Below are positions 17,905-28,401 of a DNA stretch of 64,000 nucleotides, in pieces. Position 1 is the first letter of the stretch; every line of letters starts with the position of its first letter. Location: assembly GCA_964035795.1 (NCBI GenBank), contig OZ038323.1, forward strand, positions 7,590,671 to 7,654,670, read 5' to 3'. The DNA is from Pterobdella sp. o SKG-2022 (lineage: Eukaryota > Annelida > Clitellata > Hirudinida > Piscicolidae). The notes under the pieces were generated by a model that searched no databases, was not told the origin of the DNA, and worked only from the letters and a program-made list of their open reading frames with translations. Position numbers and translations under genes: made by a program.

Positions 17905-20900
17905 CTGATAAATAAAATATTGTATTTGTTTATATAATCTATCGTAAAAGATATTTGAGATACGAAGGGGAAAAATGTATGAGAAATAAAACTGAAAGAC
18001 AGACTAACCCCTTCCATCCCATCCATGCCGTACTCTTCCAGTTCGAATTTCTGTTCAAATGTGTCGGCACAATCCTCTGCAATTGTACAACATATCAATT
18101 GCTCCATCCCATCCAATAGGACATACATCAAACATCATACCACTTAATAATCTTTCTTGTCCATGATGGTTCTTCACTGTCAAACATGTCTTTGTCTCTA
18201 GATTCTCAATAGAACCTCCCTGTCATATAAAAACTTAGTGCAAAAAAACAATAATACAATTTATGCGTATTTATCTGCAACATTCAAAAACGTGTATTGC
18301 CACACATATGGAACGTGACCACACCCATTTCAAACCCCTAATATCTTGCATATCAATAATTCTACCATCTAGGTTTAACATCTTCGATCATTTTTGATTC
18401 CATTAATATATCCTCTGCACCAAAATTTAAAAATAGTTTCCTTTTTTAAAGTTGGATAACAATAGACTCCGTTAGTAGGGATCGGACTGATTGTTATTCT
18501 TGTATCTTTGTCATTTGAATAGGCACATTAATGAAGTTTAGAAATGACGGCTCTTAAACTTCAATAAATTTGACGTTAATTTCAATGGCAGTCGTGTGAA
18601 GAATTAGTCTTGAATAAAATTTTTTTTCCGTAAGAAAGAAATAAGCAAATAATTGAAAATTTATTTTTTGTATTTTTAGAAAAATTTACATCCTACAGAA
18701 GTTACTGTAGAATAAAAAATAATAAGAGATACAAACAACCTGAGTATGGTAGATGAAGGTCTGGGAGGGCAGGATGGAAGGAGAAGAACAAGCAGTGAGG
18801 ATGAGCTGCTTGTTTTGGAGGGTGAGGCATTTGTTGTCCATGGTCATCAAAGTTCTGTTGCCCGTGTAAGAAAACACCTGGGTTAAATTGTGGGAGTTGA
18901 AGAAGTTTTAAAAAAAAATTTTGTAAAATACCTGTCTGTCCACTTCGAAAAAACAGGCCTGCATGGTGATGGTGTCTTGGCCATCAGTTGAAATGTGGAC
19001 ACACTTGTCAGCTCTCACGTTCTTTATCTTTATAGTAGCATCATTTAATAAAAATGAAAAAACAATGAAAAAAAAGTTGCTAACATGTCCGACAGAGTAG
19101 AAGTGGAGAGGTAGAGGAGAGTTGGTGAATACGTTGGTGAGGTACCATTTGAAGTCATGACATTTGAGTTTCTCTTTCAGCTCCAAGCGGGAAGATATGT
19201 CTCCGAGTGGGTACCTTAGACCAACTAGAAGATACAATATAATAGTGAATTATAAAAGAAGGAAAGGAAAATATGAATAGCATACAAGGATTGGACTTGT
19301 AGTAGAACTTCTTGTGGGGACCCAGCCAGACTTCCATAGTCCTCATTTGATTGGTTAGAACCGTTCTGTCGATACCTTCAGGGAAGGTATAAGGGGAAGT
19401 TGATCGGTAGACATGACCGACTCTGGAACAGGGCGAAATCAGAACTTGGCTACCACACATCCACAACTGCTTAGAAGATTTTCAAATGAGATTTAATGAG
19501 AAACTCAACAACTTCTAACCTACCCTGAAGGACATTTCTAGGTTCTCTCCTCCCCATATCTTCATCTCTTCGTCGTATGATCCTATTTCATAAAAGAACT
19601 CTTTGTCTATTGTAAACAAACCCCCCGCAAATGCTGGTGATCTTAAATTCGAAATATCTTCATAGAAATAATATTAATGAAACCCATTGAAAAGGTACCT
19701 GAGTGGCATCGTTGAGTCGGAATTTCTTCTGTCGATTTCAGCTTGAGATTGGTCCACCCAATTGAACAACAGCTTCCAATCAAAGCCTGCTAACTGCTCA
19801 GGAACTAACCTGTGGAATACTTTCATAAATCGAACCTTGTTATCACTATTCTAAATGTTTTCATTCTGTTCAACGATTTGTAGAAAAATGCACATTTAAG
19901 CCATAAAATACATTCCGTAAACAAGTAGAATTCAAAAAAATCGGAAAGAAGCTTAAAAAAATTTTTTAGCCAGAGCTCCAATACGTAGAGAGCTTTGGTA
20001 ACAAGATCGTTTGACTATGTCCAAATTTAACTTTGATAGTTTTGAAGAGACTGAAGGAATACGATGATATGAAAAACTTAAATAGCTTTAAAAAAGCGAA
20101 TGAAAAGCCCGTGTCTTAAGAAAAGTCGAAACACGTGTGCTTTTAATTAGAATTTGAAGTAGTTGATTGTATTTCATATTTTTAGTTTAATAGTAAAAAG
20201 CTCCAAAGAAGAAAACGCATGCTCTGACTCAGATATGTAGTAAGTGTTAAAGTGTTTCATGAGAAATGTTGCTGATGAAGAACGATGCGAACATCATTGG
20301 ATTTTCGATGGATGAAGTTGGATAGGTAGGTTGGTGGAAGAATGGTAAGAGGATTAAATGATATTGATACTACTTCAAAAAGTATTTTTTAGTAGACCGA
20401 AAAATACTGAAAATGCAGAAAACCAATATTTTGTAACGAAAAACATCAAATAAGGGGAATTTTTAATACATTTATTGAGAATCGGAAGCTACAATTTTCG
20501 ATAAGTTTAGCCTTATCATAAAACGTTAGCCTAATAAAAATCACAAGTATAGCTTATAAGAGAGAATTCCAGAAAAACAAACAAAAACTAAAAAACAAGT
20601 TTGAAATTATACAAAAAATGAATTCACAAACACTACCACATAATCGCCCAACAACTATTTAAAATCAAGTCCTACAACTTCAAAACGAACCTCTGCCACC
20701 ACACGCAAAATCACTCTTGAATAAAGGACCAAAGTTTGCTTTAACAGACCAAAAAATTCCTTTTATGAACATAATTTGTTGTACGGAAAAAGAAGCACAA
20801 AGTCTAGAAAGAGCTGGCCTTCCTGAAAATGGTGAAAAGTTGCGACAAGATGTTTCCCATATCCTCTACTTAGCAAAAAAGAAATCGAGTACATCCAGCA

Positions 20901-23900
20901 ACTTAACAAACTATGAATATCGAAAATTATAGCTTCCGGTTCTCAATAAATGTATTAAAAATTCCTCTTATTTGATGTTTTTCGTTACAAAATATTGAAG
21001 CAAAATACATACGATGTCTCTGAAAAGAAAACCAATATGTTGTAGAATAGTAAACTTGAACGAACGAGAAAAAAGTTTCTATAAAGTACCAGTCAGTATG
21101 GGCTTAGATTGTGTGGGAAACAAATAGAAAATTTGGGAAGCTGGAGCGATGTTAAATAAATGAATCAAGAAAAATGAATTTGAGTGAAGATATACTAAAT
21201 AGTGACAAAAAGTCATAAGAACCTGTATTGAAAGTCGTCACTTGTAATGATATCAATGAGAGGAGAAATGACAGATTTGCGGTCGAGGTGCACTTGGTGC
21301 AGCAGAGGTTCCAGCCACCCAGAAGTGCACTCGCAGTGGGCATCCAGGAAGGTCAAGGTGTCTCCTGAGGCCACTGAAGCTCCTCTCAAGCGGGATTGGA
21401 CTAAACCACTCCTGTCTCCCATCCTCTCCAACAACACTGGCACAGGTAATTTCTTTATGTACTCTTCCAAAGGTTCCTTCAGGAATTCTCTGAAACTAGC
21501 ATCATCCACCAAAACAATTTCCTTCAACAAAGAGGGAGGACTGTGGTTAATGACACTCCAAATTGTGCGGATGAGAGTGGACCAGGCCTCGTTGTGGAAG
21601 ACGATGACCACACTGGTGGAAGGAAGGCTTGCCACATCATAATGCTTTTGCTTGCATTCGGCTGATCTAATGTCAGGCAACTCTCTATCCTTTGGAACTA
21701 AATCTGAAGCAACTAAATTGAATTGGTGTATTTTGAAAAGGCGTTTGGCATCATCCTTCAGTTCATCTGGCACCACAACGGCAGCCCCGTTGTGCCCATG
21801 ATGGTTGGAAGAATCTGTCTTACGATACCTCAAAGGCACCACGTATTTGCGATTCCTTTCTTCCCAAGAAATATTCGAGTCGTCTTCAGTTCCTCCTTGA
21901 GAGTTGTCTCCACTGTATCCTTTTTTGGGTTTTTCCTCTTCCTCCTCGAAATCATCAAATTCATTAACTATCTTTTTTACTACTTCCTCTTTGTCTCCAA
22001 TCACTTCAAAAGCTTCTTCTCCCATCTCTTCCTCTTCTATTGTGTATTCTTTAGCCTGGTGAGCAATACCATATGATGTATATGATATATACAAAATTAT
22101 ATACTAGATAATGTATGTTTATGAAATAATCAAAAATTATGAAATAATGAAAAAAAGAGGCCAACCCCTTCCATCCCATCCATGCCGTACTCTTCCAGTT
22201 CGAATTTCTGTTCAAATGTGTCGGCACAATCCTCTGCAATTGTACAAAATATCAATTGCTCCATCCCATCCAATATGACATACATCCAACATCATACCAC
22301 TTAATAATCTTTCTTGTCCATGATGGTTCTTCACTGTCAAGCATGTCTTTGTCTCTGGATTCTCAATAGAGCCTCCCTGCAACATAAAAAAGCAGTAAAA
22401 ACTAACCATTCATCTCTACCTCATTCTGAACGTAATAAATAGTTTTTATAAAAAATACTGACTCGCTGAGCATGGTAGATGAAGGTTTGGGAGGGCAGGA
22501 TGGGAGGAGAAGAACAAAGAGTGAGTATGAGCTGCTTGTTTTGGAGGGTGAGGCATTTGTTGTCCATGGTCATCAGAGTTCTGTTGCCCGTGTACGAAAA
22601 CACCTGGGTCAAATAGAAGGAATATAAACATATATGACACTGAGTAGGCATGGATAACACATTAGCCATTTTTCATACCTGACTGCCATCTTTCATAAAA
22701 CAGTTTCTAAGACCCAGAGAGTATGTTTCGTTATTTTCAATGTAAACACATAAGTTAGTTTTGATGTTCTTCATCTTGAAAACAGAAAAAAACAATTAAA
22801 AACATTATTGAGAAAACCATTAACTAACGTTTCCAACGGAATAGAAGTGGAGAGGAAGGGGGGAGTTGGTGAACACGTTGGTGAGGTACCATTTGAAGTC
22901 ATGACATTTGAGTTTTTCTTTCAGCTTCAAGCGGGAAGATATGTCTCCGTAATTCAATCCATAGAGAGCTTGGTTTTCAACAAACATATACTAAACTGAA
23001 GAAAATTTAAAATGTAATGGACATACAGCGCTTGTTGGATTGGTGAAAAAACTTTTTGTGGGGTCCTAGCCACACTTCAATGGCCCTCAAACGATTAACA
23101 AAAACTTGTTGAACGCCCTCTGGAAAGGTATAAGGAGAATCTTTTCTGAAAACATGACCGACTCTGGAACAGGGCGAAATCAGAACCTGGCCACCACACA
23201 TCCACAACTGCTCAAAAAATTTTCAAATGAGATTTAATGAGAAACTCAACAACTTCAAACCTACCCTGAAGGACATTTCTAGATTCTCTCCTCCCCATAT
23301 CTTCATCTCTTCGTCGTATGATCCTATTTCATAAAAGAACTCTTTGTCTATTGTAAACAAACCCCCCGCAAAAACTGGTGTTCTAAAAATTATATTTCAT
23401 TGTTAAAAATGATTTTGAATAACATGAATGAAACTGGGATAATAGAAATTAACCTAAGTGGCATTGATGAATCTTCCTTTCTACTGGCTTCTTCCGATTC
23501 TGATAGATTATACCATTTGAAAAAGATCATCCAATCAAAACCTCCTAACGACACATCGATGGTTCTGTTATAATTGGATGATTTTTAGAAAATTAATAAA
23601 GATATTTTTTTAATTACTTGTATTCAAAATCTTGGTCACTGATCTTATCAATTATTGGAGACACGACAGATTTACGGTCAAGGTGCACTTGGTGCAGCAG
23701 AGGTTCCAGCCACCCAGAAGTGCACTCGCAGTGAGCATCCAGGAAGGTCAAGGTGTCTCCTGAAGCCACTGCAGCTCCTCTCAAGCGGGATTGGACTAAA
23801 CCACTCCTGTCTCCCATCCTCTCCAACAACACTGGCACAGGTAATTTCTTTATGTACTCTTCCAAGGGTTCCTTCAGGAATTCTCTGAAACTAGCATCAT

Positions 23901-26900
23901 CCACCAAAACAATTTCCTTCAACAAAGATGGAGGACTGTTGTTAATGACACTCCAAATTGTGCGGATGAGAGTGGACCAGGCCTCGTTGTGGAAGACGAT
24001 GACCACACTGGTGGAAGGAAGGCTTGCCACATCATAATGCTTTTGCTTGCATTCGGCTGATCTAATGTCAGGCAATTCTCTATCTTTTGGAACTAAATCT
24101 GAAGCAACTAAATTGAATTGGTGTATTTTGAAAAGGCGTTTGGCATCATCCTTCAGTTCATCTGGCACTACAACGGCAACCCCGTTGTGCCCAAAATCTT
24201 GGTTGATGTAGTCTAGAGGCACTACATATTGCTTGTTTCTTTCCTCTAATGTGATACTTGTGTCTTCTTCACTACCTCTAACAAAACTATAACCTATAGT
24301 CTCTTTTTTCTCTTTCTTAATGGAATTTGATGTTGGTCTGTCTTCTTTCTTTATGTCTTTCCTATGCTCTACATTACTGTATTTTTCATAAGCAGCTTCA
24401 TCAAAGTCATCGTATAAGTCTTCTTCGTCTATTGTCACACTTTGCATATTTTCTTCATCTGTCTGTTGAAAATTTAAATTAAGATAAAATTGAAGGAAAA
24501 TTTTCGATGTTTGAATTTAATGAGAAATAATGATTACTTCTCTCATGCCATCCATACTATAATTCTCCAATTCGAATTGCTGTTGCTCTGAGCTACCACA
24601 CTTTTCTATATGTAAAAATAAAATTAATCATATCACTTAACACAACAAAAGCAATTATAAATCTTTCAATCAATCAATTAAATCCTTTTTATAGCCCGTT
24701 TTCCTTTACCAAGGTTTGGGCTTTTTGAAAGTTCTATCTCGAAGTCGGCCTTTCCATTCAGAGTGATCGAGTGGATCCGCACAAACCATGTCAGCTTTCT
24801 TTTATCATTCAATATGAGCTCATTCCAAGTCTTTTTGGGCTTTTCATTATTGAAACTATCTCGCCCAATAGTTTTTGTTGGAAAAACAAAAACACCATCG
24901 TAGAAAGGAATATGTCAATACAAATATAAAATAGTTTATAAGATATAAAAACGCTTGCTGAAGATTCATAACAGGCTCTATGGATCAAGCCCTTTGAAGT
25001 CTATCTGTCTCTCAAATGCTTTTAATAAACCGATTCTTTAACTTACGGTAAGACTTTTCGAAATTCCTATTTCAACTCAATATAATTCATGAGACTTTCA
25101 AAAACAAAAATTTAAAGCAAAACAGATGAACTCATGAACAAAGAAATGGTATTTTTTAGCCTTAATCAGAGTAAAAAGCCTATGAAACTCTTGACATTCC
25201 AAGTACATTACTTGCATGTTTGTATATTTGCTTTTAAAATACGATTGCTTGAAAAAACTGTTTTTTCAACGATATTATTTATATAAGCTTTGCTAGTTAT
25301 AATGAATTGCATTTGAATGATGAAATAAAATATAATTTTAAATCAACCCATTGCAGCTGTGCCCGTTACTAGATAACACAAACACATCTGTGTTTCTGGG
25401 TTCACAAAAGTACCATTCTGAAATATTCAATAGTAAATATCAATAAAAAATTTATATAGTAGTAAAGACAGCAGCATTTTTGATAGCACTAGTAGCAACA
25501 GTAGTAGTATTAGCAGAAAAGTTAGAGGCAGAAGAGAATGTTACCTGCTCAAGATGGTAGATGAAAGTTTGAGATGGTGATGAAGTGCATGGGGCCATTA
25601 CAATTTTCGTACCACTTACAGTCATGCAATTTCCATCGAACGCCATTAGAGTTCTTTTGCTTGTGTAAGAAAACACCTGGAAAAAAAGTTTCAAATGCTT
25701 AAATTGAATTATATATAGATACACAAAAAATATTAAAGCTTGAACATAAAACGTTTAATAACTCGTAGAAAACGAAAATAAAGCATGCGCCATTAAATAT
25801 GTTATAGAACATAAATGAACCTACTTGTCTTTCTTTCACGGTAGTGCAGGGAACAACAAAAACCTGATCAGTTTCCATTGGTGGCAGAAAGAAGCATACA
25901 CGGCTGTTTTTGCTTTCAATCTGTTATTTTAACTGACTGTCGATTGATGCGATGATAATAAATATAAGTACTAACGCTTCCGAAAGAGTAAAAGTTGAGA
26001 GGAATAGATGAGCTGGGAAAGATGTTAGCGAGGTACCACTTGAAGTCATGGCAGGCAAGCTTTTGTCTCGCCTTCACCAGCGAAGATATATCTCCCACAG
26101 AGTAATAAGACGAGTCTGAGAAGTTGTATACGTTATATGCGTGAAAGCTTGGTATTTTCGAAACGTCATAAGTATTTATAAAGATTTACCTTGGTTCATT
26201 CTATAGAAAAAGATTTTATGAGCGTCTGTCCACACTTCAATTGCTCTCAACTCATTCACCGCCATCTTCCTCACCCATTCTTTGGGGAATGAGTAGGGAT
26301 ACTTTTCTCTGCTGACACGACCCACTCTTGAGCAAGGTGACCTTAAAACTTGACCCCCACACATCCACACCTGATGTAAGCAATGTTTATTAATATTAAA
26401 CAACCTTCTATCATCATGCTAGTTTTATATCCGTTTCCGTGCTAGGATGGATGAAACTAACTACATTGAAGTCGAACACACACACCCTAAAAGAAAGTTC
26501 AAAGTTTTCCTTGCCCCACAGGGAGGTATCAGTATAAGAAGATGAGATTTCATCGAAATAGTTCTTGTTCACAGTGAAAAGACCTCCAGAAAAAATTGGT
26601 GTTCTGTTATATATTGTGCCGAAATTTTAGTAACGAAAATATTAATTAATAAAGCACCAAGGACAGCAACTGAAGTGCATAACAATAAACTGAAAGGGGT
26701 TGAAATGAGATTGGAAAATTGCTATTTAATTGTTTAAACCTGAATGGCTGAGTAGGATGTTTTTGTGCTTTTGTGTGCTCAGCAAAAGCTGAATCAAGCC
26801 ACTCAAACCTCAAGTTCCAGCCAAAAGCACCAACTAGCGCATCAATTGGGCTGTGACAACAAGGATAATACAATAAAAAACTTTTAACAAGATGAAATAA

Positions 26901-28178
26901 AAAATTCAAATAGTTTTAAGACTCGAATTTGAATTCTGAACAATTTTAGTAAATAAAGTTTATAGAAAAAATAAGAAAATAAAGGTTGGGATTGTATGAT
27001 GTTATCTTTTATAAAATACATGTTTAAAGTTTGAAAATTGTAAAATAGTACAACAAATAACCACCTGTATGAGAAATCATGAGGGTCTATAGAGTCTATA
27101 ACAGGAGATACAACAGATTTGCGGTCAAGGTGCACTTGGTGCAGCAGAGGTTCCAGCCACCCAGAAGTGCACTCGCAGTGGGCATCCAGGAAGGTCAAGG
27201 TGTCTCCTGAGGCCATTGAAGCTCCTCTCAAGCGGGATTGGACTAAACCACTCCTGTCTCCCATTCTCTCCAACAACACTGGCACAGGTAATTTCTTTAT
27301 GTACTCTTCCAAGGGTTTCTTCAGGAATTCTCTGAAACTAGCATCATCTACCAAAACAATTTCCTTCAACAAAGATGGAGGACTGTTGTTAATGACACTC
27401 CAAATTGTGCGGATGAGAATGGACCAGGCCTCGTTGTGGAAGACGATGACCACACTGGTGGAAGGAAGGCTTGCCACATCATAATGCTTTTGCTTGCATT
27501 CGGCTGATCTAATGTCAGGCAATTCTCTATCTTTTGGAACTAAATCTGAAGCAACCAAATTAAACTGATGATGTTTAAAAAGTCGTCTAGCATCATTTTT
27601 CAATTCCTCTGGCACAATTACAGCAGCCCCAAGATATCCATGCTGATCAGAAATACTTTTAGTGGGTTTTCGATAATTTACAGTAATTACATATTTTCTG
27701 TTGAGTTCTTTATCTAAATCAAAACCAGTTTCAGCTTTTTTAATTTGAGGGAGTATTGTAGTTGAAATGGCATCTTGTTTTACTTCTTCATCTTTGAGTA
27801 CTTCATCTAGTTTGATATATTGAATTCAATAAAATACTATGAACTTTGAAAAAATAAACCTCCAATGCTCGTTTTTACATATTCCTCTCTAGCAAATGTC
27901 TCTTGAATAACTAGAAAAAAAAATGATTATTTGAAAGTTTTGCTTCAAAAGAAACTACTACTACAGCGGGTAGTGCATAGAAAACTTCAAAAAATACCTA
28001 GTAATAAAAAAATTGAATTCAAAAAGAATACTCTCCAATAATTTTCCTTCAACCGCTGCTTGAACTGGAGACTATCCTTAGTGTTTTGGTTTAAATTGAA
28101 AAGAAATGAAAAAATTATAGAAAAATTGTGTTTTTACAACAATTTATACTGAAAATTATGAAAAACTCTAATAACCAT
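15640..28178 (-). CDS. Predicted four-unit fused polypeptide N-acetylgalactosaminyltransferase
   Basis: Polypeptide GalNAc-transferases (GT27) start mucin-type O-glycosylation in the Golgi by adding GalNAc to Ser/Thr. Four complete units (D, C, B, A in transcript order), each about 590 residues with GT-A catalytic domain plus three-repeat ricin lectin, follow each other on the minus strand. Every junction splices in phase 0 from the end of one lectin (YSMDGMRE or YGMDGMEG) to the acidic N-terminal exon of the next. Unit-joining introns are 24463-24537, 22056-22165 and 17905-18008. Only unit A has a stop at the matching place (MDGMQGA*). Proposed 5' end: ATG at 28176-28178 at a donor, then exons 27998-28064 ([17 protein letters not shown], possible type II anchor) and 27860-27910. 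Predicted total 39 exons, 7,107 nt, about 2,368 residues. The units are certain; one continuous transcript is inference from phase, tiny linker introns and missing starts. Confidence 0.72.
18009..22055 (-). CDS. GalNAc-transferase unit B
   Basis: Exons: 21223-22055, 19699-19809, 19524-19641, 19286-19466, 19085-19224, 18932-19027, 18740-18877, 18141-18219, 18009-18076. Begins after an acceptor with [20 protein letters not shown], an acidic linker without anchor. Motifs complete: [56 protein letters not shown]; lectin [29 protein letters not shown]. The 1.4-kb intron 19810-21222 contains an inverted-repeat element with a Penelope-like fragment. The DNA from 19116 to 19637, introns included, is identical by eye to unit A 16312-16833. 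The intron 18220-18739 is also larger than its counterparts. Confidence 0.9.
20424..20997. mobile_element. Inverted-repeat element, 77-bp arms, in GalNAc-T unit B intron
   Basis: Arms 20424-20500 and 20921-20997 are reverse complements with about three mismatches in 77. They begin CAATATTTTGTAACGAAAAA. The arms belong to the dispersed family also seen at 7886-7965 and 59186-59252. The 420-bp interior contains a Penelope-like coding fragment, so the structure may be two oppositely inserted copies flanking an old retroelement piece, or a composite non-autonomous element. Confidence 0.8.
20680..20932 (+). mobile_element. Fragment of a Penelope-like retroelement protein (degenerate)
   Basis: The frame reads [17 protein letters not shown], then [17 protein letters not shown] and [10 protein letters not shown] before a stop. 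This is the layout of the N-terminal region of Penelope-like/related RT proteins ('LLSKGLNFxPTPKxIP' and 'LRxxVxxILxxAKxPxxNLTxEE'). No RT or GIY-YIG domain follows. It lies antisense within an intron of the GalNAc-transferase gene. Confidence 0.55.
22166..24462 (-). CDS. GalNAc-transferase unit C
   Basis: Exons: 23618-24462, 23454-23564, 23265-23382, 23027-23207, 22829-22968, 22679-22774, 22463-22603, 22298-22376, 22166-22233; 1,779 nt, the same sum as unit D. Starts with an acidic/basic linker ([20 protein letters not shown]), with no hydrophobic anchor. Catalytic motifs are complete: [59 protein letters not shown]. Lectin repeats: CVYIENN then [19 protein letters not shown] then [20 protein letters not shown] then [10 protein letters not shown]. 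An ATG at 24445-24447 could start a separate product, but that product would lack a signal sequence. Acceptor of 22829-22968 is weak but required by phase. Confidence 0.9.
24538..28178 (-). CDS. GalNAc-transferase unit D (first unit; anchor; likely catalytically impaired)
   Basis: Exons: 28176-28178 (ATG, tentative), 27998-28064, 27860-27910, 27065-27806, 26740-26850, 26486-26603, 26190-26370, 25976-26115, 25825-25920, 25545-25676, 25348-25417, 24538-24605. The catalytic core has [27 protein letters not shown] and the metal-binding motif [12 protein letters not shown]. Two normally conserved sites differ: the Gal/GalNAc-T motif WGGEN reads WGKEN (26486-26603), and the His after CSRVG, a Mn ligand in GALNT2, is Arg ([16 protein letters not shown], about residue 382). 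The lectin repeats are [29 protein letters not shown] and [11 protein letters not shown]-terminal [20 protein letters not shown] could be a short membrane anchor, the only one in the array. Likely an anchor and lectin-bearing pseudoenzyme within the fusion. Confidence 0.85.
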
Positions 28179-28401
28179 CTAATAATATCCTGATTTTCTG
28201 ACCCTATTGATAAAGTTAAATAACAATTTCAAAAGCAACGTATCACTTTAAAAGTAAATCTAAAAAATATAAATTTACCCACATTGAGACAAATTTATGT
28301 TTTTTTTTTCTAAAAAGCCTATATATAAATTTTAAAATAAAATTTTCAAGTTTTTTAAAGATAAATTTAGTTTTAATGAAAAATTTTTCAATTCTGTTGA
28401 A
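28179..28401. promoter_or_regulatory. Putative bidirectional promoter, GALNT array / ASCC2
   Basis: About 220 bp separates the proposed start of the minus-strand GalNAc-transferase gene from the ATG of ASCC2. Extremely AT-rich with poly-T and poly-A runs; no clear TATA box could be assigned. The inference rests on position only. Confidence 0.4.

Noticed and set aside
24445..24447. ATG as an independent start for GalNAc-T unit C
   Set aside because: The exon is open upstream to an in-phase acceptor, and a protein starting here would have no signal anchor. Kept only as an alternative.
17009..27484. Plus-strand open frames repeated in each GalNAc-T unit
   Set aside because: Antisense shadows of the conserved catalytic exon; they repeat only because the exon repeats.
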